From Bacillota bacterium (GTDB lineage Bacteria; Bacillota; Bacilli; Paenibacillales; UBA4045): DNA of 64,000 bases. Positions 27,288-37,300 of this stretch are shown piece after piece. The notes under the pieces are model-generated. The model did no database searches and was not told the origin of the DNA. It worked only from the letters and a program-made list of their open reading frames with translations. The DNA lies in assembly GCA_023441055.1 (NCBI GenBank), contig JAEZQY010000048.1, positions 33,872-97,871 of the forward strand. Reading direction: 5' to 3'. Each line of letters opens with the position of its first letter. Position 1 is the stretch's first letter. The translations under genes were made by a program, and so were the position numbers.

Positions 27288-27649
27288 CTCCAAGTCAACC
27301 CCTCCCATAGATGAGCTCCGAATATGGTTAAGCCGACGATAACAGCGAAGATCGAGCAGATCAGCACAGCCGCCGCAGCGCAATCCTTGGCAGCCTTAGC
27401 AAGCGGGTGCGGCTGCGGCTGAGCAATATCTAATGTCTTCTCGATCGCGGTATTGAACAACTCGCTCATGATAACCAGCGTCAGAGCGAGCAGGATGAAT
27501 AAGATCTCAATCATCGTAATATCCAAGATAAGCGCCAATATAATGGCAATACCGGCCAGCACCAGATGGATTCGCATATTGCGTTCATACTGGAATGCGA
27601 ATCGCATGCCCTGCCAGGCATATCGAACACTCTTCAGCCATAGACGCAT
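27269..27649 (-). CDS. dgkA: Undecaprenol/diacylglycerol kinase, small membrane type
   Basis: 126 aa with three or four membrane helices. The family signature EILFILLALTLVIMSELFNT-AIEKTLD (about residues 48-74) holds the catalytic Glu and Asn. In Gram-positive bacteria this enzyme phosphorylates undecaprenol to supply the lipid carrier for cell-wall synthesis. GAGGTGA precedes ATG, eight bases after ybeY ends. Confidence 0.93.
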   Translation of the reverse strand: MRLWLKSVRYAWQGMRFAFQYERNMRIHLVLAGIAIILALILDITMIEILFILLALTLVIMSELFNTAIEKTLDIAQPQPHPLAKAAKDCAAAAVLICSIFAVIVGLTIFGAHLWEGLTWRWTGKL

Positions 27650-27657
27650 CGCTTACG

Positions 27658-28146
27658 TCACCTCGTTAATCCCGCCTCTTGCAGAATGCGCTCCTGCTTG
27701 CTGAACATCAACTTTTCCTCTTCCTCGCTCTGATGATCATAGCCGATCAGATGCAGGAAGCCATGCACGAACAAGAATCCGATCTCGCGTTCCAGCGAAT
27801 GGCCGTATTCGTCAGCCTGCTCCTTGGCCCGTTCAACCGAAATCACAATATCGCCGAGCAGCACATCACCTGCTTCTATCTCGAGCTCAGCATCGAACAC
27901 GATATCGAGGTCATCCTCGACCTCATCGTTCATCGCGAAGGACAGCACATCCGTTGGCTGATCCAGCCCGCGGTACGTGCTGTTAAGCGCCTGAATGGCT
28001 TCATTGTCAACGAAGGTCAGAGCCACTTCACCGTCCGTAATATCCTCCGATTCCCCAACCTTGCCCAGCAGCACCTGCAGCTGCTCGATCCAATGAGCTG
28101 GAATCTCCTCATCCAGCTCACTGTTCCATTCCAGTGTCAAACTCAC
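27658..28146 (-). CDS. ybeY: Endoribonuclease YbeY
   Basis: 162 aa from a GTG at 28146 with AAGGGAGC upstream. The zinc motif HGFLHLIGYDH (about residues 128-138, HxxxHxxGxDH) is intact. The N-terminal part has the usual ELDEEIPAHWIEQL and DEAIQALN-like core. YbeY processes the 3' end of 16S rRNA and takes part in rRNA quality control. It sits next to pgpH and phoH, its typical partners in Bacillales and many other bacteria. Confidence 0.95.
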   Translation of the reverse strand: MSLTLEWNSELDEEIPAHWIEQLQVLLGKVGESEDITDGEVALTFVDNEAIQALNSTYRGLDQPTDVLSFAMNDEVEDDLDIVFDAELEIEAGDVLLGDIVISVERAKEQADEYGHSLEREIGFLFVHGFLHLIGYDHQSEEEEKLMFSKQERILQEAGLTR

Positions 28147-28184
28147 TAGTCTAGCTCCCTTCGAGGTCCTGTCCGTCTATTCGT

Positions 28185-30416
28185 CTATTCTACCTTAACG
28201 TTAGCAGCATCCGGATATTCAATACGGGAATGGAAGATGCCGAGCAACGTCTGGTTCATCGTGCGCGCCACCATCTCCAGATCCCTGGTTGTCAGATCGC
28301 ATTGCGCGAACTGCTCGTCATCGAGCTTATCCTTAATGATCTTGTGAACCATCGTATCAATCTGCTCGCGGGTCGGGTTGCGCAGTGAACGAACAGCAGC
28401 TTCCACGCTATCCGCTATTCCGACAATTGCCGCTTCACGGGTCTGCGGCTTCGGTCCGGGATAACGGAACTCCTCTTCAGTGATCTTCTTATCGGTTTCT
28501 CCAGATTCCTGCTGCTGCTTCAACGCCTTATGATAGAAAAACTTCAACAGCGATGTGCCATGATGCTGTTCCGCGATATCGCAGATCTGCTTGGGCAGCT
28601 TATGTGCCTGCAGCATCTCAACGCCATCACGGGCATGTGCGATAATGATCGACTTGCTTAAGGAAGGATCAATGAAGTCATGCGGATTCTCAATATTATT
28701 CTGGTTCTCGATGAAGTAGCTGGGTCTTCTAGTCTTGCCGATATCGTGATAGAAGCTGCCAACTCTGCATAAGAGACCGTTCGCGCCGATCGCTTCAGCT
28801 GCTGCCTCTGATAAATTGCCTACCATAACGCTGTGATGATATGTACCAGGTGTCTCCGTTAGCAGCTTACGCAGGAGCGGATGATTCGGATTCGACAGCT
28901 CGACCAGCCGCATCGGAGATAGAATGCCGAATGCGAGCTCGAAGAACGGCAGCAGGCCGATGACGAGCACCGCTGTAACGATCCCTCCTGAGAATGAGAA
29001 GATGATCGAGTACAGGAAGTCGCCTGCCTTATAGTTATCTTCGATTAATAGCAGGGCGACTGCTGACACTGAGCCGAAAACAGCAATGAGAGCCCCTGCC
29101 CTCAGGAAGGAGGAGCGCTGGCTCGCGCGATTGATCGCGAAGATCGATACGGAGCATACGACGATTGCAATGAACCCGTAGCGATAATCGAATAACGAAT
29201 CATTCGTATCCAGAATGATGCTGGCTAGAACACTCAGCACGATCGAGGCAACATAGGCAATCTGGGTATTCATTAAGATTGCGATCAATATACTGCCCAT
29301 CGCCACAGGCGCGAGCAGACCGAAGTGCGGGAGCACCTCCCGCTGTCCGAGGGACACGATCATCATACTTATGATCGTCAGCATCAGAATAAGGAATAGC
29401 ATAAGCAGCTGCGGATTCCCCATCAACTGCGATTGCCTGGTTTGATGAATATAGACATAGAGCAAGAACATAAGCAGAACGGAGATCAGCATAGCCCCGA
29501 ACTTCGGCCACAGGTTCGAGCGACTTTTCAATAGATCCAACTCCTGCAGAAGCGCATATTTCTCATCGGTTATGCGGTCTCCTGCTGCTACTATGATATC
29601 ACCCTTCTCGATATAGACGAGCTCGGTGTTCTCCTCTGCTCGGATCTTCGCTTCCTTGGTCGCTTCCTCGTCGTAGAATCGATTCGGCGTCAGCGCGAAT
29701 CTGACAATCTCTTGAACAGCCTCACGAGCCGTCTTGCTTTCTAATTGGGAAGCGTTCACAAGCTCGGGCACCTTGGCCCGTGCTGCCTGCGTATCGGTCA
29801 TGCGATCATTCATCAGCTTCTGGATAATCGACTTAGCGACCGCCTCCATATCCGAGATCTCCTGCGCAGTCAGGCGCGGCAGCTTGAAGTAGGTCTCCTC
29901 CGGGATGCGATACTCGCTCTCGATCAATCGAAGCTGCACTTCCTCGAGCAGACTCTCTTTATAGCTATCCTTGATATTCAACACATGCGTATCATAGAAT
30001 TCGTGGAAGATCTCCGGGAACTCCGCCTTTATAATGCTTATCTTATCATTGGTTTCAATCTGTGGATCAGCATTTACAATTTCCAGCTTATTGAATAATT
30101 GTTCAGCAAGCTCTTCATTACGCATCGACAAGATCGAATAGACCGGCTGCACCCCTTGGGATGCATCGGCCCTCGCTCTCAGTGTAGCGGCCTGATTCTC
30201 GACTCTTCTAGGTGCCTCAATGGTTGCTTCGCTGACACCGTTAAGCTCGATGTCATAGGTTTCCTGTATCCAGTACGGTGAGGTTGACACATAGAACATG
30301 ATAATGAAGAGCACGAGCAACAACAGCCGAACGCCGCGGCTAGTCTTCCAGCCGGCAATTCGAAATTTACTAATGCCGGACATCGCTTGATCCTTTTGAT
30401 CCTTCTCTTTGGCCAC
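28185..30416 (-). CDS. pgpH: Membrane HD-domain c-di-AMP phosphodiesterase PgpH (YqfF type)
   Basis: 743 aa from a GTG at 30416, chosen because AAGGAGG lies eight bases upstream, 37 bases after the phoH stop. A membrane helix at about residues 25-42 is followed by a large extracytoplasmic domain, then seven helices (about 300-500) and a cytoplasmic HD domain: ETPGTYHHSVMVGNLSEAA, SFYHDIGKTRRPSYF and, after it, the second His group HARDGVEML. It is the 7TMR-HD protein that hydrolyses c-di-AMP in Listeria (PgpH). Substrate specificity here is by homology. Confidence 0.92.
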   Translation of the reverse strand: MAKEKDQKDQAMSGISKFRIAGWKTSRGVRLLLLVLFIIMFYVSTSPYWIQETYDIELNGVSEATIEAPRRVENQAATLRARADASQGVQPVYSILSMRNEELAEQLFNKLEIVNADPQIETNDKISIIKAEFPEIFHEFYDTHVLNIKDSYKESLLEEVQLRLIESEYRIPEETYFKLPRLTAQEISDMEAVAKSIIQKLMNDRMTDTQAARAKVPELVNASQLESKTAREAVQEIVRFALTPNRFYDEEATKEAKIRAEENTELVYIEKGDIIVAAGDRITDEKYALLQELDLLKSRSNLWPKFGAMLISVLLMFLLYVYIHQTRQSQLMGNPQLLMLFLILMLTIISMMIVSLGQREVLPHFGLLAPVAMGSILIAILMNTQIAYVASIVLSVLASIILDTNDSLFDYRYGFIAIVVCSVSIFAINRASQRSSFLRAGALIAVFGSVSAVALLLIEDNYKAGDFLYSIIFSFSGGIVTAVLVIGLLPFFELAFGILSPMRLVELSNPNHPLLRKLLTETPGTYHHSVMVGNLSEAAAEAIGANGLLCRVGSFYHDIGKTRRPSYFIENQNNIENPHDFIDPSLSKSIIIAHARDGVEMLQAHKLPKQICDIAEQHHGTSLLKFFYHKALKQQQESGETDKKITEEEFRYPGPKPQTREAAIVGIADSVEAAVRSLRNPTREQIDTMVHKIIKDKLDDEQFAQCDLTTRDLEMVARTMNQTLLGIFHSRIEYPDAANVKVE

Positions 30417-30453
30417 CGGGTTGTCCTCCTTGTCTGCCAATTCGAATACAGGA

Positions 30454-31428
30454 TTATCGCTGGTTCTCGATATCCTGCGAGCTGTAAGCCACGATGATCT
30501 TCTGCACGAGCGCGTGCCGCACAACGTCTTGTTCCGTCATGTACACGAAACCGATCTCCTCGATGGCCCGCAGAATGCCCTCGGCTGCAATCAAGCCCGA
30601 ATGCTTGCCTCTTGGCAAATCAATTTGGGTAACGTCACCAGTTATCACCATCTTGGAGCCGAATCCCAATCGGGTGAGGAACATCTTCATCTGTTCAGGC
30701 GTTGTATTCTGCGCTTCGTCCAGGATAATGAACGAATCATCCAGCGTTCGGCCGCGCATATAGGCTAACGGCGCGATTTCAATCATTCCGCGCTCTAATG
30801 CCTTAGCTACCTGCTCGGGCCCCATCACGTCATTCAGGGCATCATAGAGCGGGCGCAGATAAGGATCTACCTTCTCCTGCAGATCGCCAGGCAGGAAGCC
30901 TAGATTCTCTCCCGCTTCCACAGCTGGTCGGGTTAACAGAATGCGCTTCACTCGGCCTTCCTTCAATGCAGTTACAGCAAGCACAACAGCCAGATACGTC
31001 TTGCCTGTACCAGCAGGGCCGATTCCGAATACGATATCCTTCTTCTTGATCGTCGTCACATAATGCTTCTGACCGATCGTCTTCACACGGATGGGCTTGC
31101 CCTTATAGCCTGTTGTGATCTCACCCTTGAACAGATCGAGCAGCTCCTCCGCCCGCATCTGTCTGGATAGATCCAATGCGTATTGCACATCCCGCTCCGA
31201 CAAGGTATACCCCGATCTGACGAGCTGCAGCAAGACGCTGAATAGCTGATGCAGCGAATCCACCTCAGCCGATTGGCCTTGTATGACAATCTCTGCTTCT
31301 CTCGTATGGATCTTAACGCTAGTCTGGCTTTCTATGAGATGCAAGAACTTGTCCTGCGTGCCGAATACCGCAAGACCTTCATTCGCGTTATTCAGCTTCA
31401 CAACAGCCAATTGGATGGTTTCGGTCAA
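30454..31428 (-). CDS. phoH: PhoH family ATPase
   Basis: 324 aa. The start is TTG 31428, with AAGGAG 11 bases upstream; no better ATG leaves the domain intact. The PhoH ATPase domain (about residues 115-320) has GIGPAGTGKTYLAVVLAV, FIILDEAQNTTPEQM and ITGDVTQIDLPRGKHSGL. The N-terminal 110 residues form the KH-like lead of the short PhoH class, lacking the PIN domain of ylaK. It is predicted to act on RNA with YbeY, which lies two genes downstream. It is the second PhoH gene in this window. Confidence 0.94.
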   Translation of the reverse strand: MTETIQLAVVKLNNANEGLAVFGTQDKFLHLIESQTSVKIHTREAEIVIQGQSAEVDSLHQLFSVLLQLVRSGYTLSERDVQYALDLSRQMRAEELLDLFKGEITTGYKGKPIRVKTIGQKHYVTTIKKKDIVFGIGPAGTGKTYLAVVLAVTALKEGRVKRILLTRPAVEAGENLGFLPGDLQEKVDPYLRPLYDALNDVMGPEQVAKALERGMIEIAPLAYMRGRTLDDSFIILDEAQNTTPEQMKMFLTRLGFGSKMVITGDVTQIDLPRGKHSGLIAAEGILRAIEEIGFVYMTEQDVVRHALVQKIIVAYSSQDIENQR

Positions 31429-31443
31429 TAGTCTTCATTCTCC

Positions 31444-32622
31444 TTAGATGATAGGAAGCTCTGCAGCAATCTGTTGCTCGACTTCGAAAAGTACTTTCAT
31501 ATAAACTTTACCACCTTCAGACTTTTCATGCAAAATTATTTCGTCTTTAATTACCGCATCCGGTCCTGCCTTCTGCAGCAGCTCATTCCTAGCCCGTGTC
31601 AAGCCGATCTGCTTAGCATCCTCATACCCGATCTCAGACGACGTATCATGCGTCTCCATCCACTCCTCGCGGATATAGCCAAGTGGAAGCTTCACCTTGC
31701 GGAAGGACAGCGTCTTGCGCTGAACTAGCTTCTCGTAATCCTCGAATTCAAGCTTGCCGTATCCGGTTAATTGAAGTGCTCGACTGCCGATTACACCGTA
31801 GTATCGGGTTCGTCTCTCACCAGTATAACTATGATAGGTATAGCTTAGAGGCGAACGGATCTCAAATTCATGCCAGACTAATCCCAGCACATCCCCCTTA
31901 GCTACGACAATAGCGGAATTGTCCGGACTGCCGATAATGCCGGAGACGAGTAGATCCCCCTTCTTCACACGCGTATTCACGCGCACCTGCGGCTTTCCTT
32001 GTTCTACATGCATCCTTGTGACAACCGCATCGAAGGCCGCGACTAGATGACGCGGATTCATGAGCGGCTTGTCCTCCGGTATGGTCTGCTCCACAATGCT
32101 GATCTTCACTCGAGTGCCATTCCAAGCCACACCGACCCATGACGCGCCATCGAGCAATCGGGTCAATTGCTGTGACAGCTGCTGGGGCTCTCCTAATCTC
32201 CACTTCCATTGCAACGCGCGAATGCCGAGCTGTTCGGCCGCCTCCATCACTTGATCCTCTGTGATTCGCTCATTGCCTGTAACCTCTACTTTCCACACAA
32301 CCTGGGACAATAGATAGATTACGATGACGAATCCGATCAAGCCGGCAGCGAAGAACGCCCGCGTCTCCAGCTTCTTCAGCAGGAAGGGCAGACCGTGACG
32401 CCGGCCTGTTCTAACCTTGCAGCCGCATTCGCGAAGCAAGGGACGCAATAGGAAGAAGGACTTTAAATCTGTCCTGCAGCTTATCCGATCAGGGCCTGTC
32501 CGACGCAGCTGCCAGATCGCTATCCCCTTCATGGTTGCCAGATTCATGAACCGCTCTATTTCGCCCCCATGAATCTCAATTTCTACATAACCGAGCACAT
32601 AAAGAATTCCCTTAGCATGCAT
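31444..32622 (-). CDS. yqfD: Sporulation protein YqfD
   Basis: 392 aa. GGGGG lies nine bases before ATG. A soluble N-terminal part (residues 1-85) is followed by one membrane helix at about 88-110, then an external beta-rich region starting VEVTGNERITEDQVMEAAEQLG, which resembles a POTRA-type fold. YqfD is SigE-dependent in B. subtilis, and Clostridial relatives are stage IV sporulation proteins. It follows yqfC by 41 bases, and both are likely read from the SigE-type promoter before yqfC. Confidence 0.92.
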   Translation of the reverse strand: MHAKGILYVLGYVEIEIHGGEIERFMNLATMKGIAIWQLRRTGPDRISCRTDLKSFFLLRPLLRECGCKVRTGRRHGLPFLLKKLETRAFFAAGLIGFVIVIYLLSQVVWKVEVTGNERITEDQVMEAAEQLGIRALQWKWRLGEPQQLSQQLTRLLDGASWVGVAWNGTRVKISIVEQTIPEDKPLMNPRHLVAAFDAVVTRMHVEQGKPQVRVNTRVKKGDLLVSGIIGSPDNSAIVVAKGDVLGLVWHEFEIRSPLSYTYHSYTGERRTRYYGVIGSRALQLTGYGKLEFEDYEKLVQRKTLSFRKVKLPLGYIREEWMETHDTSSEIGYEDAKQIGLTRARNELLQKAGPDAVIKDEIILHEKSEGGKVYMKVLFEVEQQIAAELPII

Positions 32623-32663
32623 AGCAGGTTACCCCCATCCTCCCGAGCAATTCCGGAATCAGG

Positions 32664-32939
32664 CTAGACGAACTCGACACGGCGAATATGCCCCTCGATC
32701 TGTACCTCGTCCTTCATAATGCGATGGATGATCAGATCTTGCCCCTCCACCTCGAGCATGCCCTCTGCCAGCTGAAGACGGAGCAGATCATCGCGGAATA
32801 GGTGTACGCCGCGATGATTCTCAATCGTGAGCTGCAGTCTGCCCATCATCGTGACGCGCGGTACGTCGAGCACCAGATCCTGCGGCATATCCAGCATATT
32901 CACAGCTAAGCTACGGATCTTCTTTCTCCACCCTCGCAT
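32664..32939 (-). CDS. yqfC: Sporulation protein YqfC
   Basis: 91 aa from ATG 32939; GGGAGG lies 13 bases upstream, and a TTG one codon earlier is also possible with spacing of ten. It is a small protein with the YqfC pattern: MPQDLVLDVPRVTMMGRLQLTIENHRG, then VHLFRDDLLRLQLAEGMLEVEG, written here in parts. It is a SigE-regulon gene in B. subtilis. Unlike B. subtilis, yqfA and yqfB are not found between yqeY and yqfC. Confidence 0.9.
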   Translation of the reverse strand: MRGWRKKIRSLAVNMLDMPQDLVLDVPRVTMMGRLQLTIENHRGVHLFRDDLLRLQLAEGMLEVEGQDLIIHRIMKDEVQIEGHIRRVEFV

Positions 32940-32986
32940 CAATAGTTCGCAGCCTCCCGCAACAGCGTGTTCCTGACTCTCCTACA

Positions 32987-33015
32987 AGCGTATGCGGTCC
33001 GAATGGGATTTATGA
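32987..33015 (-). promoter_or_regulatory. SigE-type sporulation promoter of yqfC-yqfD
   Basis: -35 TCATAAA (33015-33009), 14-base spacer, -10 CATACGCT (32994-32987). This is close to the SigE pattern (KMATATW, 14, CATACAHT) and sits about 50 bases before the yqfC start. It fits the known SigE control of these genes. Confidence 0.65.
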
Positions 33016-33066
33016 ACCCGGCGCATGCTGGGAGGCACCATGCCGGCTGAATCACATATAAATAAT

Positions 33067-33092
33067 AAAAAACACTCCGTAGAGTGTTTTTT
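33067..33092. terminator. Terminator after yqeY
   Basis: AAAAAACACTC and GAGTGTTTTTT form an 11-bp stem with a four-base loop, with T-runs on both strands. On the minus strand it ends rpsU-yqeY, separating it from the sporulation genes. Confidence 0.9.
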
Positions 33093-33111
33093 ACGTTCGG
33101 TAGGTTATACC

Positions 33112-33555
33112 TTATTGTAACAGCCGCTGAACAATCTGATTGACCAGCTTGCCGTCTGCGCGGCCTTTCACCTTGGGCATTAACGCACCCATCACCTTGC
33201 CCATCTCCGCCTTCGTCGAAGCGCCGACCTCTTCGATCGTCTGCTGGACGATGGACGTCACTTCTTCTTCGGTGAGCTGTTCAGGCATGTATTCGGTTAT
33301 GATGCCGATCTCCGCTTGCAGCGATACAACCAGATCATCACGGCCGGCTTTTTCGAATTCTTGTAAGGAGTCTTTCCGCTGTTTGAGCTCGCGGCCTACT
33401 ATTTCAAGGACTTCGTTATCGGTAAGCGTCTTGCGCTGATCGATTTCCACATTCTTAATAGACGAACGTATCATGCGAATAACGGATAACCGGAATTTAT
33501 CCTGGCTCCGCATCGCAGCTTTCATATCGTCGTTCAAACGTTCGCTTAAACTCAT
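33112..33555 (-). CDS. yqeY: YqeY, GatB/Yqey-domain protein
   Basis: 147 aa with AGGAGGG ten bases before ATG. Helical: LSERLNDDMKAAMRSQDKF at the start, the ELKQRKDSLQEFEKAGRDDL and EIGIITEYMPEQLTEEEV core, then KAEMGKVMGALMPKVKGRAD. It matches the tRNA-binding C-terminal domain of GatB as a free-standing protein. It may bind tRNA, but its activity is unknown. It follows rpsU, as in B. subtilis. Confidence 0.93.
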   Translation of the reverse strand: MSLSERLNDDMKAAMRSQDKFRLSVIRMIRSSIKNVEIDQRKTLTDNEVLEIVGRELKQRKDSLQEFEKAGRDDLVVSLQAEIGIITEYMPEQLTEEEVTSIVQQTIEEVGASTKAEMGKVMGALMPKVKGRADGKLVNQIVQRLLQ

Positions 33556-33599
33556 TGCACGTATACCCTCCTAAGTTAGGGCCAAGGCAAATCTAAGAA

Positions 33600-33776
33600 T
33601 TAGAATTTCTTGCGCTTCGCAGCAGCTTCGGATTTCTTCTTCTTCTTTACGCTCGGTTTTTCGTAATGCTTGCGCTTTTTGATTTCGGCGAGAACACCGT
33701 CTTTTGCGATGGAACGCTTAAAGCGGCGAAGTGCAGCATCAATCGTTTCGTTTTTGCGTACTTTCGTTTCAGACAC
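33600..33776 (-). CDS. rpsU: 30S ribosomal protein S21
   Basis: 58 aa from GTG 33776, with GGAGGGAGGG six or so bases upstream; longer readings are not credible. The sequence is strongly basic (SETKVRKNETIDAALRRFKR to the Lys-rich tail KPSVKKKKKSEAAAKRKKF). S21 sits near the anti-Shine-Dalgarno end of 16S rRNA and helps initiation. It has a near-perfect SigA promoter just ahead. Confidence 0.97.
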   Translation of the reverse strand: MSETKVRKNETIDAALRRFKRSIAKDGVLAEIKKRKHYEKPSVKKKKKSEAAAKRKKF

Positions 33777-33836
33777 CAGTTTTCCCTCCCTCCGACAATA
33801 ACGCCCAAGACAAATAAACACGGTTAATCAAATTAT

Positions 33837-33866
33837 ATTATATGTTATTCTTTTGACCAGTGTCAA
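33837..33866 (-). promoter_or_regulatory. Consensus SigA promoter of rpsU-yqeY
   Basis: -35 TTGACA (33866-33861), 18-base spacer, -10 TATAAT (33842-33837). Both boxes are exact. It lies about 60 bases upstream of the rpsU GTG. Confidence 0.88.
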
Positions 33867-33899
33867 CAAGAGGGTCAACCAGTCCCGCGAAAATACAGC

Positions 33900-34265
33900 C
33901 TACTCCGACTTCGCATTGACCGAGCCTAATTGCTCTCCACCCAGCAGGTGATAGTGAATATGATACACCACTTGACCGCCTTGCTTGTTGCAGTTGTTGA
34001 CCAGACGATAACCGTCCTCGGCAATCCCCAACTCGCCTGCAACCTGCACGGCAGCTTGCAGAATTTCGGAGATGTACGTCCAATCCTCACCCTGAACATC
34101 ATTCATCGTCGCCAGATGCTTCTTGGGGATGAACAGAATATGTTCCTTCGCTGCAGGCTGGATATCACGGAATGCCAACACCCGATCGGATTCGAATACC
34201 TTCGCGCTCGGCAGCTCTCCTCTAATAATTTTGCAGAATAGACAATCATCCTTCAGCTCAGCCAT
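33900..34265 (-). CDS. HIT family nucleotide hydrolase/transferase (Hit, HinT type)
   Basis: 121 aa from ATG 34265, with AAAGAGGTG five bases upstream. It starts CLFCKIIRGELPSAKVFE and ends with the catalytic histidine triad HIHYHLLGG (about residues 108-116). Relatives hydrolyse AMP-lysine or other nucleoside phosphoramidates. CLFC may hold a metal, as in some HinT-like proteins, but this is inference. The substrate is unknown. Confidence 0.94.
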   Translation of the reverse strand: MAELKDDCLFCKIIRGELPSAKVFESDRVLAFRDIQPAAKEHILFIPKKHLATMNDVQGEDWTYISEILQAAVQVAGELGIAEDGYRLVNNCNKQGGQVVYHIHYHLLGGEQLGSVNAKSE

Positions 34266-34332
34266 GACCACACCTCTTTATATTGATTGTTCGTCCATCA
34301 TCATACCAGATACATATGCCTGCTTCCAAATG

Positions 34333-37300
34333 CTACATCCGCACGACATGTCCGCCGTCGAAGAAGAACAGCGCCTTCTCCTTGACAGGCTTGCCTATAA
34401 TATCACTGATCGCTCTGGCATACAGCTCCAGCTGGGTCGAATACCGCTCTGCGGTATGACGAGGATCGCCGATTACGCGATCCGTCTTATAGTCTACCAA
34501 CACCAGCCCGTCTTCTTCCTCGAACAGGCAATCGATCACACCCTGGATAATGACCGTCTCATCCGCTATGGCAGCCTCCGCGTCAGCATGCAGCTCTCCG
34601 GCACACAGGCCATAGCTGAACGGAAGCTCCTTCTGTACATGGCTTGATTGCTGCAGCCTCTTACCCAGCTCCGACTCGTAGAAGGCCATCAACCGGCTCG
34701 TATCAACAGCTTCCAGCTGGTCGGAGCGTACGATCTCAAGCTCGATCATGCGCTGCATCGTTTCCTTAATCAGATCCGATGTCATTGGCACACCGATTGG
34801 CAGCTGCTGAATGATCGCATGATAAGCCGTACCTCGCTCAGCTGCGCTCAGCTTCTTACGCTCCATAAACTTCGGCCGTCTGAACACACCTGTTGATCTT
34901 ACTGCATCTGGATGCCCGGGCACTTGTACAACGGGATCCGGCTCTTCTCCAGTCGGCAGCATTAATTCCTTGAGCCGCTTAATCTCAGTGACCGTCGTCT
35001 TCGAATAATAACCCTCCGCTTGCGAGTAGGGATAGGTCCATTCCAGCTTCGCTTCCACCGATCGACGCAGCGCATCATCCGCAGATTCTACTGAACTCGG
35101 CAGATGCAGCACGGAGTGGGCACGAGGCTCCACAGGCGCTAACGCCGCGACTCGCTCCATTCGCTCCTGATCGACCAGCACTTGCCCGAGCGCCGCCTCC
35201 TGCATGGCCGCCATACGCCCTTGCGGGACAATATGCAGCTTGAACTCGGATCGCTCCAGCTCTGCATGGAGCAGTCTGCTGTCGCCCAGGCGCCACGCCT
35301 CGCGAATCTCGCGCAGCGCAGGATGTCTGATCACTGCGCTGCCTACCCAATCCAGATAGGTTCTCGCAGACGTGACCAGATGAGCAGGCAGCAGCAGCTC
35401 CTGCCCAGGCAGCGAGACTGCCCACTTCTGCAGCTGCTTCTCGATATCGCGCGTCGTGCCCAGCAGGATGAGCTTCTCCTTGGCGCGCGTAAGCGCGACA
35501 TAGAGGATGCGCATCTCCTCCGCGAGCATCTCCATGCGCATGCGATTCTTGATCGCTAGATGAGCAAGTGAAGGATAGCTGTTGCGAAGCGTCGTATTCA
35601 CAGTCATCGGGCCGATGCCCAGCTCCTTATGGAGCAGGAAGTCTCCGCTGAGGTCCCGCTGATTGAACATCTTGGACATGCCCGCCACCAGCACAATCGG
35701 GAACTCGAGGCCCTTGCTCTTATGAATCGACATGATGCGCACGACATCCTCCTGCTCGCTCAGCGCCTTGGCCGCGCCGAGATCGCTGCCGCTCTCTTGC
35801 ATGCGCTTGATGAACCGCAGGAATCGGAACAGGCCGCGCAGCGAAGTGGATTCATATTGCCTGCAGCGGTCATAGAGCGCCTTCAGATTCGCCTGCCGCT
35901 GCGCGCCGCCCGGCAGACCGCCGACATAGTCGTAATAGCCCGTCTCGCGATAAATCCGCCACAGCAGATCCGATAGTAACCCAACTCTAGCTTCCTCTTT
36001 CCATACGGTTAACTGACTGGTGAAGCGAAGCAGCTTCTCTCTCAGCTCCGCGTATGCAGGCTGCTCTGCGTCTTCTAGGAAGCGCAGCATCGCTTCATAA
36101 TAAGTAGCCGACTTCTCTTGCAGCCGAATGACAGCCAGCTGCTCTGCGTTCAGTCCGACGATTGGAGAGCGCAGCACACCGGCAAGCGGAATATCCTGCA
36201 ACGGATTATCGATGACCTTCAGCAGGGACAACATCACATCTACTTCTATGGCTTCAAAATATCCGCTCGACAGCTCCGCATAAGCAGGCACGCCTGCTTC
36301 CCTCAGCTGTTCAACGAATATCGGCGCCCATGCTTTGGTCGCTCGAATCAAAATCACAATATCGGAATAGACCGCATCTCTGAACAGTCCGCGTTCACGG
36401 TCAATCGTGATCGGATAAGGCTTCTGTCCATCAGCGCCTACCAGCTCCCTGATCTTCAATCCGATCAAGCGCGCTTCAAGCTCAGCCGTCTCCAACTCAT
36501 GTGCTTCAATGGCTGACTCGCTTGCGCCTGACGACTCGTCCGATAGCTCTGTAGAGGCCGGGGACGGACTGTCCGGCTCTTCATCCGCGCTGGATCGATG
36601 CACAAGATACAGCTCGATCGCATGATCAGGCGCACCACTGGGCGGAGCTGGGTACCCCGCGCCAGCCTTCAGCTCGGCCTGTTCATCATATGTGATTTCG
36701 GCAGCGCGCTCCTCCATAATCTGCTTGAAGATGTAATTCACACCATCAACCACCTGCTGCCTGGACCGGAAGTTGCGCGACAGGTCAATAGCAGTTCCCC
36801 CTTGTGCAGGCATGCCCGCATGGTAAGCTTTATATTTGCTCAAGAAGATGCTGGGGTCCGCTAGTCGAAATCGGTAGATGCTCTGCTTCACATCGCCGAC
36901 CATAAATCGATTGCCGGAGCCGGAGCGAGCGATTAAGGACAGTATGGCCTCCTGGACCTGGTTTGTATCCTGATATTCGTCAATCAGCACTTCTATAAAG
37001 TGCGCGCGGTATTGCTCCGCCTCCGCTGTCGGGATTAAGCTGCCATCTGCATCAACCCCCTCACACAGTATGCGCAGACAATAATGCTCCAGATCAGAGA
37101 AGTCGACTAGGCGTTTCCCGAGCTTCGCCTGCGTATAACGCTCACCAAATGCAATGACCAGCTCGACCAGCTGCTCCATATAGGGTGCAATTAGCCGCAT
37201 CTCCGCTAGATAATCCTCAGGCGTTCTAGCGAACAACTGCTCACGAAGCTCGCTGACCTGCTTCTTCGCCTTATCTCGCAGCGCCTTGACACCCTCCTGC

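Noticed and set aside
33840..33895. A terminator for hit (TTGACC with GGTCAA)
   Set aside because: The loop is long and there is no T-run on the minus strand; the same bases are better explained by the rpsU promoter.
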